From NCBI RefSeq assembly GCF_004327335.1, contig NZ_QJUO01000022.1, positions 1 to 64,000 on the forward strand: 64,000 nucleotides of DNA, in the 5' to 3' direction. Numbering within the stretch: position 1 is the first letter of the stretch; each line of letters begins with the position of its first letter. Below, in pieces: positions 39,830-50,082 of this stretch. The position numbers and the translations under genes were made by a program. The stretch is from Stutzerimonas kirkiae. Lineage in GTDB: Bacteria > Pseudomonadota > Gammaproteobacteria > Pseudomonadales > Pseudomonadaceae. The notes under the pieces were generated by a model. It was not told where the DNA came from. It did not search any database and was given only the letters and a program-made list of their open reading frames with translations.

Positions 39830-41368
39830 CTATGCGCCGTCCTCCTGTGGTTGCGGTCTTGGCGGCATATGCTGGGTATTGGTGCGCTGGTCGTTGTACC
39901 AGGACTCCAGATGCACATCGAAGCCCCAGAGCCGGTGCAGGTGCTTGAGCACCTGGAGGGTGGAGTCGCCCAGCGGCTTGCGTTCGTGCTGGTAGTGACG
40001 CAGGGTCAGCGAGCGGTCGCCGCGGCGGTCGACGTTCCACACCTGGACGTTGGGTTCGCGGTTGCCCAGGTTGTACTGCGCGGCCAGCAGCTCGCGGATG
40101 CTGTGGTAGCCGTTCTCGTCATGGATGGCCGGCACCAGCAGGTCGTCCTTCTGATCGTCGTCGAGGATGCTGAACAGCTTGAGGTCGCGGATCACCTTGG
40201 GCGAGAGGAATTGCAGGATGAAACTCTCATCCTTGAAGTCGCGCATGGCGAACTTGACCGTCGTCAGCCAGTCGCCGCCGGCGAAGTCGGGGAACCAGCG
40301 GCGGTCTTCCTCGGTGGGGTTTTCGCAGATGCGGCGGATGTCCTGGAACATGGCGAAGCCCAGGGCATAGGGATTGATGCCGCTGTACCAGGGGCTGTCG
40401 AAGGCGGGCTGCAGGACCACGCTGGTGTGCGATTGCAGGAATTCCAGCATGAAGCCGTCGGTCACCAGGCCTTCGTCGTACAGGTCGTTGAGCAGGGTGT
40501 AGTGCCAGAAGGTGGCCCAGCCTTCGTTCATCACCTGGGTCTGGCGCTGCGGATAGAAGTACTGGGCGATCTTGCGCACGATACGGATGATCTCGCGCTG
40601 CCAGGGCTCCAGCAGCGGGGCGTGTTTTTCCAGGAAATAGAGGATGTTTTCCTGTGGTTCGGCGGGGAAACGCTTGTCGTCGCGCTCGGCGTCCCTGCTG
40701 GCGCCCTTGGGGATGGTGCGCCAGAGGTCGTTGACCTGGCGTTGCAGGTGTTCCTCCCGTTCCTGCTGGCGCTGGCGCTCTTCCTCGGCGGAGATCGGGT
40801 AGGGGCGCTTGTAGCGGTCGACGCCATAATTCATCAGGGCATGGCAGGAGTCGAGCAACTGCTCCACCGCGTCGATGCCATGGCGTTCCTCGCACTGGTT
40901 GATGTACTGGCGGGCGAAAACCAGGTAGTCGATGATCGAGCGGGCATCGGTCCAGGTGCGGAACAGGTAGTTACCCTTGAAGAAACTGTTGTGCCCATAG
41001 CAGGCATGGGCGATCACCAGCGCCTGCATGGTGATGGTGTTTTCCTCCATCAGGTAGGCGATGCAGGGATCGGAATTGATCACGATCTCGTAGGCCAGGC
41101 CCATCTGCCCGCGCGAGTAGGAGCGCTCGGTGCTGAGGAAGTGCTTGCCGTAGGACCAGTGGTGGTAGCCCAGGGGCATGCCGACCGAGGCGTAGGCATC
41201 CATCATCTGCTCGGCGGTGATCACCTCGATCTGGTTCGGGTAGGTGTCGAGGCCGTAGCGGGTGGCGATACGGCTTATTTCCCGGTCGTATTCGCGGATC
41301 AGCTCGAAGGTCCACTCCGAGCCGCTGGAGATCGGCTGGCGCCGAGTCGATTGGGTCGGGCTGCTCAT
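39830..41368 (-). CDS. SpoVR/YcgB family protein
   Basis: A 512-residue cytoplasmic protein of the SpoVR family, recognised by [18 protein letters not shown] near 20, [21 protein letters not shown] near 45 and [11 protein letters not shown] near 130. The biochemical activity is not established. In proteobacteria it is encoded with yeaH and prkA and is induced in stationary phase or nitrogen starvation. Its start overlaps the yeaH stop as ATGA, so the three genes form one leftward operon. Confidence 0.93.
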   Translation of the reverse strand: MSSPTQSTRRQPISSGSEWTFELIREYDREISRIATRYGLDTYPNQIEVITAEQMMDAYASVGMPLGYHHWSYGKHFLSTERSYSRGQMGLAYEIVINSDPCIAYLMEENTITMQALVIAHACYGHNSFFKGNYLFRTWTDARSIIDYLVFARQYINQCEERHGIDAVEQLLDSCHALMNYGVDRYKRPYPISAEEERQRQQEREEHLQRQVNDLWRTIPKGASRDAERDDKRFPAEPQENILYFLEKHAPLLEPWQREIIRIVRKIAQYFYPQRQTQVMNEGWATFWHYTLLNDLYDEGLVTDGFMLEFLQSHTSVVLQPAFDSPWYSGINPYALGFAMFQDIRRICENPTEEDRRWFPDFAGGDWLTTVKFAMRDFKDESFILQFLSPKVIRDLKLFSILDDDQKDDLLVPAIHDENGYHSIRELLAAQYNLGNREPNVQVWNVDRRGDRSLTLRHYQHERKPLGDSTLQVLKHLHRLWGFDVHLESWYNDQRTNTQHMPPRPQPQEDGA

Positions 41369-42639
41369 GTCGTCATCCTGCGCTGGAAGAGTTCCCGGAA
41401 CACCGGATAGATGTCGGCGGCGCTGATCAGTTGCTGTTGCGCGAAGCTGTCGGGGAAGCCTTCCGCTACCTGTTCATAGGCGTACCAGAGCGCCTGGTGT
41501 TCGCGCGGGGTGATTTCCACATAGGTGAAGTACTGCACCAGCGGCATGATCCGCTCGAGCAGGAGGTCGCGGCAGATCGGCGAGTCGTCGTTCCAGTTGT
41601 CGCCATCCGAGGCCTGGGCGGCGTAGATGTTCCATTCGTTGGCCGGGTAACGCTCGTCCATGACTTCCTGCATCAGTTTCAGGGCGCTGGAAACGATGGT
41701 GCCGCCGGTTTCGCGGGAGTAGAAGAATTCCTCCTCGTCCACTTCCTTGGCGTTGGTGTGATGGCGGATGAACACCACGTCGATGCGCTCGTAGTTCCGT
41801 TTGAGGAACAGGTAGAGGAGGATGAAGAAGCGCTTGGCGATGTCCTTGGTCGCCTGGGTCATCGAGCCGGATACGTCCATCAGGCAGAACATCACCGCCT
41901 TGGAGCTTGGGTTGGGCTGGCGGCTCAGCAGGTTGTACTTGAGGTCGAAGGGGTCGAGAAAGGGAATGCGCTCGATGCGTACGCGCAACTGTGCGATTTC
42001 CTGCTGTATCGCCTGGATGTCGCCGAGGTTGTCCGGTTCGTCGCGTTTCAGCCGCTCGAGTTCCGCCTTGGCCTCGCGCAGGCGGGCGCGGCTACTGCCG
42101 CTCAGGGCGATACGCCGGGCATGGGACGAGCGCAGGGTGCGCACGATATTGATGCGTGACGGATTGCCCTCGCTACTGATGCCCGCGCGCACGGTCTTGA
42201 AGGTGTCGGCGCCGGTCAGGTGGCGCTTGAGCAGGTTCGGCAGCTCCAGGTCCTCGAACATGAAGTCGAGGAACTCTTCCTGGGTGATCTGGAACACGAA
42301 GTCATCCATGCCTTCGCCGCTATCGCTGGCCTTGCCCTGGCCCGCGCCGGCGCCACCGCCGCTCGGTGGCCTGGCGATATGCTCGCCGGCGGTGAATTCC
42401 CGGTTGCCAGGGTGCACGATGGTCTGCCGCCCGCCACGCCCATGGTGCAGCACCGGCTCGTCGATATCACGGCCGGAGATGCTGATCTGTTCGCCATGTT
42501 CCATATCTGTGATGGAACGCCGGCTGACGGCTTCCTCCACCGCTTTCTTGATGTGCTCGCGGTAACGCCGCAGGAAGCGCTGGCGATTCACCGTGCTCTT
42601 GTTCTTGCCATTCAGGCGTCGATCGATCACGTAGCTCAT
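41365..42639 (-). CDS. yeaH: YeaH/YhbH (DUF444) family protein
   Basis: A 424-residue protein of the DUF444 family that partners the PrkA kinase. N-terminal [15 protein letters not shown], a basic/glycine-rich linker around 75-105, and a C-terminal VWA-like domain with metal-site motif [15 protein letters not shown] near 250 and [17 protein letters not shown] near 295. The function is unclear, with a role in starvation response inferred from the operon. It overlaps spoVR by 4 bases and is separated from prkA by a repeat hairpin. Confidence 0.93.
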   Translation of the reverse strand: MSYVIDRRLNGKNKSTVNRQRFLRRYREHIKKAVEEAVSRRSITDMEHGEQISISGRDIDEPVLHHGRGGRQTIVHPGNREFTAGEHIARPPSGGGAGAGQGKASDSGEGMDDFVFQITQEEFLDFMFEDLELPNLLKRHLTGADTFKTVRAGISSEGNPSRINIVRTLRSSHARRIALSGSSRARLREAKAELERLKRDEPDNLGDIQAIQQEIAQLRVRIERIPFLDPFDLKYNLLSRQPNPSSKAVMFCLMDVSGSMTQATKDIAKRFFILLYLFLKRNYERIDVVFIRHHTNAKEVDEEEFFYSRETGGTIVSSALKLMQEVMDERYPANEWNIYAAQASDGDNWNDDSPICRDLLLERIMPLVQYFTYVEITPREHQALWYAYEQVAEGFPDSFAQQQLISAADIYPVFRELFQRRMTT

Positions 42640-42654
42640 ACGAGCCCTCCGGGC

Positions 42655-42719
42655 TGAGGCTGGAGGCTGGAGGCTGGACGGGGTGTCGCTTTTTCGTCCA
42701 GCGTCCAGCCTTTAGCCTT
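42655..42719. repeat. GGCTGGA heptad hairpin between prkA and yeaH
   Basis: Left arm 42655-42679 is GAGGCTG/GAGGCTG repeats. Right arm 42696-42719 carries CGTCCAGCGTCCAGCC. The arms pair across a loop holding a run of five T. It lies in the prkA-yeaH spacer and may reduce or stabilise expression of one side (inference). Confidence 0.7.
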
Positions 42720-42733
42720 GAGCGGCTTTTGGC

Positions 42734-44656
42734 TTACTGCGATTTACGTACCCGCAGGTACCACTCGGAAAGCAGGCGCACCTGTTTCTCCGTGTAGCCG
42801 CGCTCGACCATGCGTACCACGAAGTCGCTGTGCTTCTTCTGGTCTTCCTTGCTGGCCTTGGCATTGAAGCTGATGACCGGCAGCAGGTCCTCGGTGTTGG
42901 AGAACATCTTCTTCTCGATCACCACCCGCAGCTTCTCATAGGACAGCCAGCTCGGGTTCTTGCCATTGTTGTTGGCGCGGGCGCGCAGCACGAAGTTGAC
43001 GATCTCGTTGCGGAAATCCTTCGGGTTACTGATGCCGGCCGGCTTCTCTATTTTTTCAAGCTCCTCGTTGAGGGTGACGCGGTTGAGTATCTCGCCGGTT
43101 TCCGGGTCGCGGTATTCCTGGTCCTGGATCCAGAAGTCGGCGTACAGCACGTAGCGGTCGAAGATGTTCTGCCCGTACTCGCTGTAGGATTCCAGGTAGG
43201 CGGTCTGGATTTCCTTGCCGATGAAGTCGATATAGCGCGGCGCCAGGTATTCCTTGAGGAAGCGCAGGTAGCGCTCACGCACTTCGGCGGGGAACTGTTC
43301 CTGTTCGATCTGCTGTTCCAGCACATACAGCAGGTGCACCGGGTTGGCGGCGACTTCGTGGGCGTCGAAGTTGAACACCTTGGAGAGGATCTTGAAGGCG
43401 AAGCGGGTCGACAGGCCGTTCATGCCCTCGTCCACGCCGGCGGCATCGCGGTATTCCTGGATCGACTTCGCCTTGGGGTCGGTATCCTTGAGGTTTTCCC
43501 CGTCGTAGACACGCATCTTCGAGTAGATGTTGGAGTTCTCCGGTTCCTTCAGGCGGCTCAGCACCGAGAACTGAGCCAGCATCTTCAATGTGTCGGGGGC
43601 GCAATGGGCGTGGGCCAGGGAGCTGCTGACGAGCAGCTTCTCGTAGATCTTCACTTCATCGGAAACGCGCAGGCAGTAGGGCACCTTGACGATATAGATA
43701 CGGTCGATGAAGGCTTCGTTGTTCTTGTTGTTGCGGAAGCTGTGCCACTCGGACTCGTTGGAGTGGGCCAGCAGGATGCCGCTGTACGGGATCGCCCCCA
43801 AGCCCTCGGTACTGTTGTAGTTGCCTTCCTGGGTGGCGGTCAGCAAGGGGTGCAGCACCTTGATCGGCGCCTTGAACATCTCGACGAACTCCATCAGCCC
43901 CTGGTTGGCGCGGCACAGTGCGCCGGAGTAGCTGTAGGCGTCGGGGTCGTTCTGCGGGAAGTCCTCCAGCTTGCGGATGTCCACCTTGCCGACCAGGGCC
44001 GAGATGTCCTGATTGTTCTCGTCGCCCGGTTCGGTCTTGGCCACGGCGATCTGGTTGAGGATCGACGGGTAGAGCTTGACCACGCGGAACTGGCTGATGT
44101 CGCCACCGAACTCCTGCAGGCGCTTGGTCGCCCAGGGCGACATGATCGAGCTCAGATAGCGGCGCGGGATGCCGTAGTCTTCCTCGAGGATCTGCGCGTC
44201 TTCCGCCGGATTGAACAGCCCCAGCGGCGACTCGAATACCGGCGAGCCCTTGATGGCATAGAAGGGCACCTTTTCCATCAGTTGCTTGAGCTTCTCGGCC
44301 AGGGAGGACTTGCCGCCACCCACCGGGCCGAGCAGATAGAGAATCTGCTTCTTCTCTTCCAGGCCCTGGGCGGCGTGGCGGAAGTAGGACACGATCTGCT
44401 CGATCGCTTCTTCCATGCCGTGGAAGTCGGCGAAGGCCGGGTAGCGGCGGATCACCTTGTTGGAAAAGATCCGCGACAGCCGTGGATCGCTGGCGGTTTC
44501 CAGCAGTTCCGGCTCGCCGATGGCCATCAGCAGGCGCTCCGGGGCGCTGGCGTAGGTGGTCGGGTCCTGCTTGCACAGGTCGAGATACTCCTGCAGCGAG
44601 TACTCCTCCTGGCGGGTCGCTTCGAATCGTTGCTGGAAGTGGCTGAAAATGCTCAT
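42734..44656 (-). CDS. prkA: PrkA-type serine protein kinase
   Basis: A 640-residue AAA-plus-kinase protein (YeaG/PrkA). Walker A GPVGGGKSSLAEKLK is near 108-122, NSNESEW near 300 and the PrkA C-terminal kinase domain covers about 420-640. Known homologues autophosphorylate and act in nitrogen starvation and stationary phase. It is the first gene of the prkA-yeaH-spoVR unit. GAGGTGAAGTC precedes the ATG as ribosome site. The 287-base upstream region contains a perfect 18-base palindrome at 44864-44881. Confidence 0.95.
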   Translation of the reverse strand: MSIFSHFQQRFEATRQEEYSLQEYLDLCKQDPTTYASAPERLLMAIGEPELLETASDPRLSRIFSNKVIRRYPAFADFHGMEEAIEQIVSYFRHAAQGLEEKKQILYLLGPVGGGKSSLAEKLKQLMEKVPFYAIKGSPVFESPLGLFNPAEDAQILEEDYGIPRRYLSSIMSPWATKRLQEFGGDISQFRVVKLYPSILNQIAVAKTEPGDENNQDISALVGKVDIRKLEDFPQNDPDAYSYSGALCRANQGLMEFVEMFKAPIKVLHPLLTATQEGNYNSTEGLGAIPYSGILLAHSNESEWHSFRNNKNNEAFIDRIYIVKVPYCLRVSDEVKIYEKLLVSSSLAHAHCAPDTLKMLAQFSVLSRLKEPENSNIYSKMRVYDGENLKDTDPKAKSIQEYRDAAGVDEGMNGLSTRFAFKILSKVFNFDAHEVAANPVHLLYVLEQQIEQEQFPAEVRERYLRFLKEYLAPRYIDFIGKEIQTAYLESYSEYGQNIFDRYVLYADFWIQDQEYRDPETGEILNRVTLNEELEKIEKPAGISNPKDFRNEIVNFVLRARANNNGKNPSWLSYEKLRVVIEKKMFSNTEDLLPVISFNAKASKEDQKKHSDFVVRMVERGYTEKQVRLLSEWYLRVRKSQ

Positions 44657-44863
44657 GACTTCACCTCGATGCTCAGTGCGGTGTTGTCATCAGGCATTCT
44701 GGAGCCGGCCGGTCAGGCCCCGCACGACAAGCCCCCGTCGCAGACGGCTTCCCGTATGGAGCTCGGCCCTGGAGTTCCCCCGAACACCTAATGGTCGAAA
44801 ACGGTGGACACGGCGGACGCTGTGCCGGTCTTCAGCCATTTGGATGGCCTGAACTCAAGGATA

Positions 44864-44881
44864 GTTCGGATTTATCCGAAC
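44864..44881. promoter_or_regulatory. Perfect palindrome GTTCGGAT-TT-ATCCGAAC
   Basis: An 18-base perfect inverted repeat with 8-base arms lies between the end of glpE (63 bases away) and prkA (about 208 bases upstream of its ATG). It could be a repressor operator for the prkA operon or a transcript end for glpE; no known regulator site was recognised. Confidence 0.4.
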
Positions 44882-44943
44882 ATGGAGGCTTTCTTTTCAA
44901 TCGACTTGTGTCGACGGCGGCCCTGGGGCGACCGTTCGCGCAG

Positions 44944-45270
44944 TCAGTCCTGGCTGGTCTCGATATGTTGCGGGTACAGGCTGTGCCAGAGTTCGAAACC
45001 GCCATCGAGGCTATAGACCGCATCGAAACCCTGGCTGGCGAGATAGGCGGCGGCACTCTGGCTGGAGTTGCCGTGGTAGCAGGCGACGATCAGCGGCTGG
45101 TCGAGGTCGGCGGCTGTGATGAAATCGGCCAGCGAGTGGTTGTCCAGGTGATACGAGCCACTGATACGAGCGTTGGCGAAGCTCTGGGGATCGCGGATGT
45201 CCACCACTACCGCACCTTGTTCGCGCAGGGATTGGGCCTGTTGCGGGTCGATGCGTTTGAAGTCGGTCAT
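44944..45270 (-). CDS. glpE: Thiosulfate sulfurtransferase GlpE
   Basis: A single-domain rhodanese of 108 residues, the same length as the E. coli protein. It transfers sulfane sulfur from thiosulfate to cyanide or thiol acceptors in the cytoplasm. The active-site loop is CYHGNSS with catalytic Cys64, and [11 protein letters not shown] near 21 is the typical N-terminal motif. ATG at 45270 is preceded by GGAG; an in-frame TTG at 45285 is not needed. The ribosome site lies within a degenerate AAGCGTTAAGCGG repeat element. Confidence 0.93.
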   Translation of the reverse strand: MTDFKRIDPQQAQSLREQGAVVVDIRDPQSFANARISGSYHLDNHSLADFITAADLDQPLIVACYHGNSSQSAAAYLASQGFDAVYSLDGGFELWHSLYPQHIETSQD

Positions 45271-45524
45271 GGAAAGCAGCTCCAAGCGTTAAGCGGCAGG
45301 CAAAGACAGCCAAAAGGTGCCAGGACAAAGCGCAGCAGTCTAGCAGAGTCGCTTGCAAGGCGTGTTCGAAGCCCGGCAGACCGAGGGTGATGCACTGTCT
45401 CGTTGCCCGAGGATTGGTAATCGAATCTGCACGCGAGGGTGCAGCGCAAGAGCTGCCCAGACGCCCGTGGTGTGGTTATTCCTGGTGCGCATGGCGCTTC
45501 AGGGCATGTGCGCGCGGGTGTCGT

Positions 45525-46349
45525 TCAGGACTTGGGGCGGGGGCAATCGCACTGGTGACGTACCCCGCTGTCGAGATCGAGCAGGGTCAGGCAGTTGCCC
45601 CAGACGCAGCCGGTATCCAGGGCATGGACATTGGGCTCGTCGCAGCGCCCTTCCAGGGCGGCCCAGTGGCCGAAGATCAGGATATTGTCGCGGGTCTTGC
45701 GGTTGCGGTGGCTGAACCAGGGCGCGAAGCCCTCCGGGGCGCTGTCCAGGCCTTCCTTGCTGAGCAGGTCGAGGGTGCCATCGGCCTTGCAGAAGCGCAT
45801 GCGCGTGAAGTAGTTGGTGATCAGCCGCAGCCTTGGGATGCCGTGCAATTCCTTTTTCCACTTGTCCGGCAGGTTGCCGTACATACCGTCGAGGAAGGGC
45901 AGCAGCATGGCGTCGTCACGCAGCGCCTGTTCCACCTCATGGGCGCGCAGCAGTGCCTTGTTCAGTGACCATTGCGGTGGAATGCCCGCATGCACCATGG
46001 CGGTATTGCGTGCCGGATCGTGGTGGATCAGTTTCTGCTGGCGCAGGAAGTCGATCAGGTCGTTGCGGTCGGGAGCGTCGAGGATCGGCTGCAGTGTGTC
46101 CGAGCGCTTGAGCCGGCCGAAGCCATAGGCGACGGCCAGCAGGTGCAGGTCATGGTTGCCGAGTACGCAGATGCCCGAACCGCCCAGGTCGCGCACGAAG
46201 CGCAGGGTCTGCAGCGACTGCGGGCCGCGGTTGACCATGTCGCCGACCACCCACAGGCAGTCGCGCGAGGCACTGAAATCGACTTTTGCCAACAGCTTCT
46301 TGAGTGGGTCGAGGCAACCCTGCAGGTCGCCGACGGCATAGGTGGTCAA
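45525..46349 (-). CDS. apaH: Bis(5'-nucleosyl)-tetraphosphatase, symmetrical
   Basis: Hydrolyses Ap4A to two ADP and removes Np4 caps from RNA. The 274 residues have the calcineurin-type phosphatase motifs GDLQGC (7-12), [10 protein letters not shown] near 37 and GNHDLH near 63, plus a C-terminal GHWAALEG segment. Its ATG overlaps the apaG stop by 4 bases, and the order rsmA-apaG-apaH is the classic one. Confidence 0.97.
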   Translation of the reverse strand: MTTYAVGDLQGCLDPLKKLLAKVDFSASRDCLWVVGDMVNRGPQSLQTLRFVRDLGGSGICVLGNHDLHLLAVAYGFGRLKRSDTLQPILDAPDRNDLIDFLRQQKLIHHDPARNTAMVHAGIPPQWSLNKALLRAHEVEQALRDDAMLLPFLDGMYGNLPDKWKKELHGIPRLRLITNYFTRMRFCKADGTLDLLSKEGLDSAPEGFAPWFSHRNRKTRDNILIFGHWAALEGRCDEPNVHALDTGCVWGNCLTLLDLDSGVRHQCDCPRPKS

Positions 46350-46729
46350 TGCAGGACTCCCGGAACGGCCAGGCGGAAAGGCGTGATGATGGCATCGAAG
46401 CTGTGGCCGTCGACGGCGAGCATGCGGTAGCTGCCGTGCATATTGCCGACCTCGGTGCTCATCAGCGTACCGCTGCTGTAGACATGGCTTTCGCCCGGTT
46501 CGATCACCGGTTGCTCGCCGATCACTCCCGCGCCGCGGACTTCCTGTATCCGGCCATCACCATCGGTGATGATCCAGTGGCGCGACAGCAACTGGGCGGC
46601 GATGGCCCCGTTGTTCTCTATGGTCACCGTGTAGGTGAAGGCGTAGCGATTCTGCTCCGGCTGCGATTGTTCGGGCAGGTAGCGCGGGCTGACGTTCACG
46701 TCGATCTGGTAATAGGCGGTCTGGATCAT
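46346..46729 (-). CDS. apaG: ApaG protein
   Basis: A 127-residue beta-sandwich (fibronectin-like) protein of unclear biochemical role, linked to Co2+ resistance and swarming in some bacteria. Family signatures are [25 protein letters not shown] and [10 protein letters not shown]... with MHGSYRML near the end. It overlaps both rsmA (ATGA at 46726-46729) and apaH, so it is translationally coupled on each side. Confidence 0.96.
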   Translation of the reverse strand: MIQTAYYQIDVNVSPRYLPEQSQPEQNRYAFTYTVTIENNGAIAAQLLSRHWIITDGDGRIQEVRGAGVIGEQPVIEPGESHVYSSGTLMSTEVGNMHGSYRMLAVDGHSFDAIITPFRLAVPGVLH

Positions 46730-47517
46730 GCGGTGTCCTGGCTCAACTGGTTGGACAGACGGACGAAGGCGGCCAGGTCAAGCTGCTCGGGGCGCAGGCT
46801 GCCATCGACCTCCGCGGCCTCGATGGCCGGGGCATCCAGCAGGCCCTTCAGGGTATTGCGCAAGGTCTTGCGCCGCTGGTTGAAGGCTTCGCGCACCACG
46901 CGCTCCAGTTGCCGGTGATCCCGGGCCGGGTAGGGCAGGGTGTCGTGTGGGACCAGGCGCACGATGGCCGAGTCCACCTTGGGGGCTGGGTTGAAGGCGC
47001 CAGGGCCGACATTGAACAGGTGCTCCACGCGGCAGTGGTACTGCACCATGATCGACAGGCGTCCCCAGTCGCCGTTGCCGGGCTCGGCGGCCAGGCGCTC
47101 GACCACTTCCTTCTGCAGCATGAAATGCATGTCGCGGATCCGCGTGGCGTGCTCGAGCAGATGGAAGATCAGCGGGGTCGAGATGTTGTACGGCAGGTTG
47201 CCGACGATCCGCAGCTCGCGCGGTCGTGGGGCAAGCTGCGCGAAGTCGAACTTGAGCGCGTCGCCCTGGTGCAGGTGGAAACGCTCGTTGCCAGCGAACT
47301 TCCCTTGCAGGATCGGTATCAGGTCGAGGTCCAGCTCGACCACATCCAGTTGCGCGCCGCTGTCCAGCAAACCCTCGGTCAATGCACCCTGGCCGGGGCC
47401 GATTTCCACCAGGCGCTCGCCGGCCTTGGCGTGGATCGCGCGCAATATGCGATGGATCACGCCCGCATCGTGCAGGAAGTTCTGGCCAAAGCGCTTTCGT
47501 GCGCGGTGTTGCTGCAT
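46726..47517 (-). CDS. rsmA: 16S rRNA (adenine1518-N6/adenine1519-N6)-dimethyltransferase
   Basis: Dimethylates two adjacent adenines at the 3' end of 16S rRNA as a late ribosome-assembly checkpoint. The 263 residues start [15 protein letters not shown]; the SAM-binding motif [11 protein letters not shown] is near 40 and the catalytic NLPYNIST near 110. ATG at 47517 is preceded by GGAG derived from a repeat element; the upstream in-frame codons to 47577 merely translate that repeat. Confidence 0.97.
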   Translation of the reverse strand: MQQHRARKRFGQNFLHDAGVIHRILRAIHAKAGERLVEIGPGQGALTEGLLDSGAQLDVVELDLDLIPILQGKFAGNERFHLHQGDALKFDFAQLAPRPRELRIVGNLPYNISTPLIFHLLEHATRIRDMHFMLQKEVVERLAAEPGNGDWGRLSIMVQYHCRVEHLFNVGPGAFNPAPKVDSAIVRLVPHDTLPYPARDHRQLERVVREAFNQRRKTLRNTLKGLLDAPAIEAAEVDGSLRPEQLDLAAFVRLSNQLSQDTA

Positions 47518-47521
47518 AAAG

Positions 47522-47682
47522 AGTGGCTCCAAGCGGCAAGCTGCAAGCTGCAAGCGGTGAGCAAGAGCGTGAAGCAAAAAGATAGACTGCGCAGCTTATC
47601 AGGTGAGCCAGGGGGTGGCATCTTCCCTGGCTTGCTGCTTTTAACTTGAGGCTTGTGGCTTGCAGCTTGTGGCTCGCTGCAT
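47522..47682. repeat. Two heptad-repeat arms between rsmA and pdxA
   Basis: CAAGCGGCAAGCTGCAAGCTGCAAGC (47522-47556 region) and the inverse TTGAGGCTTGTGGCTTGCAGCTTGTGGC (47643-47674) lie about 90 bases apart and can pair. The far arm runs into the pdxA coding end, and the near arm abuts the rsmA ribosome site. Confidence 0.65.
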
Positions 47683-48648
47683 CCGATAGGCCGTTTCCAG
47701 TGCCACCTGCAGGCTGCCGGTGTCGATGCGGCCAGTGCCGGCCAGGTCGAGGGCGGTACCATGGTCGACCGAGGTGCGGATGATGGGCAGGCCCAGGGTG
47801 ACATTGACCGCCGCGCCAAAGCCCTTGTATTTCAGCACGGGGAGGCCCTGGTCGTGGTACATCGCCAGTACCGCGTCGCAGTGCTCCAGGTGCTTGGGGG
47901 TGAACAGTGTGTCGGCGGGCAGGGGGCCGGTGAGGTCCAGGCCCTCGGCGCGCAGTTCATGCAGGGCGGGCTCGATGACTTCGATTTCCTCTCGGCCCAG
48001 ATGGCCGCCTTCCCCCGCGTGCGGGTTCAGGCCGCAGACCAGAATGCGTGGCCTGGCGATGCCGAACTTCTCCACCAGGTCCTTGTGCAGGATGCGCGCA
48101 ACCCGCTGCAGGCGCGGCCCGGTAATGGCGTCGGCGACCTCGCGCAGCGGCAGGTGCGTGGTGACCAGCGCCACGCGCAGGCCCTGGGTGGCGAGCATCA
48201 TCACCACCTGCTCGGTATGGGTCAGCTCGGCGAGAAATTCCGTATGGCCGGAGAAGGGAATGCCCGCTTCGTTGATCACGCCCTTGTGTACCGGGGCGGT
48301 GATCATGCCGGCGAAGTACCCATCGATGCAGCCCTGGCCGGCGCGGCGCAGGGTTTCCAGCACATAGGCGCCATTGGCCTTGTCCAACTGCCCGCAAACC
48401 ACGGGGGCGGCCAGGGGCGTGTCCCAGACGTAGAGACTGCCCGCCGGTGCGGGGTGCGGCGGCCAACTGGAGGGTGCGACTGGGAGCAACTGGATATCCA
48501 GGCCCAACCGGGCAGCGCGCTCGCTCAGCAGCGCCAGGCTGGCGATGGCCACCAGCGCCCGGGGTTGTGCCTCGCGCGCCAGCAGCAGGCAGAGGTCGGG
48601 GCCGATACCGGCGGGCTCTCCGGGGGTCAGGGCGAAAGGAAGGGACAT
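47641..48648 (-). CDS. pdxA: 4-hydroxythreonine-4-phosphate dehydrogenase
   Basis: Oxidises 4-phosphohydroxy-L-threonine with NAD in pyridoxal phosphate synthesis. The 335-residue protein has [11 protein letters not shown] at the start, [10 protein letters not shown] near 132 with metal-binding histidine, [11 protein letters not shown] near 205 and [16 protein letters not shown] near 265. ATG at 48648 was chosen over TTG at 48657. The last residues, [11 protein letters not shown], are encoded by the repeat element and look added on rather than conserved. Confidence 0.96.
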   Translation of the reverse strand: MSLPFALTPGEPAGIGPDLCLLLAREAQPRALVAIASLALLSERAARLGLDIQLLPVAPSSWPPHPAPAGSLYVWDTPLAAPVVCGQLDKANGAYVLETLRRAGQGCIDGYFAGMITAPVHKGVINEAGIPFSGHTEFLAELTHTEQVVMMLATQGLRVALVTTHLPLREVADAITGPRLQRVARILHKDLVEKFGIARPRILVCGLNPHAGEGGHLGREEIEVIEPALHELRAEGLDLTGPLPADTLFTPKHLEHCDAVLAMYHDQGLPVLKYKGFGAAVNVTLGLPIIRTSVDHGTALDLAGTGRIDTGSLQVALETAYRMQRATSCKPQASS

Positions 48649-48654
48649 GGAGTG

Positions 48655-48779
48655 CAAGCCTCAAGCTGCAAGCGACAAGTCAGGATGGAAATACGGAGTT
48701 CGAAGCTCGACAGGGATGCGCAAACCCGCACACCCTGTCTTGCAGCTTGCAGCTTGCAGCTTGCAGCTTGCAGCTTAAA
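48655..48779. repeat. TGCAGCT heptad array hairpin between surA and pdxA
   Basis: TGCAAGCCTCAAGCTGCAAGCG (48653-48674) faces TGCAGCT repeated five times (48741-48775). The right arm includes the surA stop codon; the left arm supplies GAGG before pdxA. The clearest tandem example of the family in the window. Confidence 0.8.
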
Positions 48780-50082
48780 GCTTGATCTCCACATAGGCTT
48801 CGTCGCGAATCTGGCGCAGCCAGGTTTGCAGTTCTTCGTCGTATTTACGGTTGCGCAGCAGGTTGACGGCCTGTTGCTCGCGGAAGGCCTCGCTGGCGTC
48901 CGTGGCACGGCGACCAAGCACTTCCAGAATATGCCAGCCGTAGGCGGTCTCGAACGGTTCGGACAACTGGCCATTGGCGCTGTCGGCCATCACCGCGCGG
49001 AATTCCGGAACCAGTGCGTTCGGATCGATCCAGTTGAGATCGCCGCCGTTGAGGGCCGAACCCGGGTCTTCGGAGAAGCTCTTCGCCAGTTCGCCGAAAT
49101 CCTCACCGTTCAGGATGCGCTGGCGCAGTCGCTCGACCAGGCGGCGGGTTTCTTCGCTGCTGCGGATGGCGCTGGGCTTGATCAGGATATGACGGACATG
49201 TACCTCATCCCGCACCAGGTGCTCGCCACCGCGCTTGTCCAGCAACTTGAGCAGGATGAAGCCCGCCGGGGTCCGTACCGGCTCGGTGACCTGGCCGATG
49301 GCCAGGTCGCCTACCAGGCTATCGAAAGGCGGGGGCAACTGGGCAGCCTTGCGCCAGCCCATGTCGCCGCCTTCGAGGGCGTTCTCGCTGGCCGAGCGGG
49401 AAACCGCCAGTTGCGAGAAGTCGGCACCTCCCTGCAACTGCTGGTAGGTGTCCAGGGCGGCGCGCTCGGCGTGCTGGATGGTCTGGGCATCCGCGCCTTC
49501 GGGGAGCGGGATGAGGATATTGCCCAGGTGGTATTCCTCGGAGAGCTGGAGTTTGCCCAGATCGGAGGAGAGGAAGTTCTGTACCTCCTGGTTGGAAACC
49601 TGGATACGTTCGGCAACGCGCTGCTGGCGCACGCGGCTGATGACCATTTCCCGGCGAATCTGCTCGCGCGCGGCTTCCAGGCTGAGGCCATCGTTGGCCA
49701 GGGCGGCACGGAACTGCTCCAGGGTCAGGTTGTTGCGCTGGGCGATGGTGCCGAGGGCCTGGTTCAGCTCCTCGTCGCTGATGCGGATGCCCGAGCGTTC
49801 GCCCAGTTGCAGTTGCAGATTTTCCGTGATCAGCCGTTCCAGTACCTGTTGTTGCATGACCTCTTGCGGCGGCAGTTCCGCACCGCGTTTTTCGATGGTC
49901 TGCAGCACTTCATTGATGCGCTGGTCCAGTTGGCTCTTCATGATCACGTCGTTGTCGACGATGGCCACGATGCGGTCGAGCGGGCGTACTTCGGCCAGGG
50001 CAGAAGTGGCGAGAGTGCTGTTGCCCAGCAACAGGGCGCCCAGTAGCAGCGGGCGCAGGCCGTTAGAAAGCTTGATCTTCAC
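48775..50082 (-). CDS. surA: Periplasmic chaperone/peptidyl-prolyl isomerase SurA
   Basis: Escorts outer-membrane proteins, including LptD, through the periplasm. A signal peptide ends near ALA at 27. An N-terminal chaperone domain (about 28-170) precedes two parvulin PpiC domains (about 180-280, with [13 protein letters not shown], and about 290-390, with [12 protein letters not shown]). A C-terminal helix follows. The 435-residue length is normal. GTG at 50082 is the inferred start, giving the expected short signal peptide; it lies 20 bases inside the end of lptD. The TAA stop is inside a repeat array. Confidence 0.94.
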   Translation of the reverse strand: MKIKLSNGLRPLLLGALLLGNSTLATSALAEVRPLDRIVAIVDNDVIMKSQLDQRINEVLQTIEKRGAELPPQEVMQQQVLERLITENLQLQLGERSGIRISDEELNQALGTIAQRNNLTLEQFRAALANDGLSLEAAREQIRREMVISRVRQQRVAERIQVSNQEVQNFLSSDLGKLQLSEEYHLGNILIPLPEGADAQTIQHAERAALDTYQQLQGGADFSQLAVSRSASENALEGGDMGWRKAAQLPPPFDSLVGDLAIGQVTEPVRTPAGFILLKLLDKRGGEHLVRDEVHVRHILIKPSAIRSSEETRRLVERLRQRILNGEDFGELAKSFSEDPGSALNGGDLNWIDPNALVPEFRAVMADSANGQLSEPFETAYGWHILEVLGRRATDASEAFREQQAVNLLRNRKYDEELQTWLRQIRDEAYVEIKL

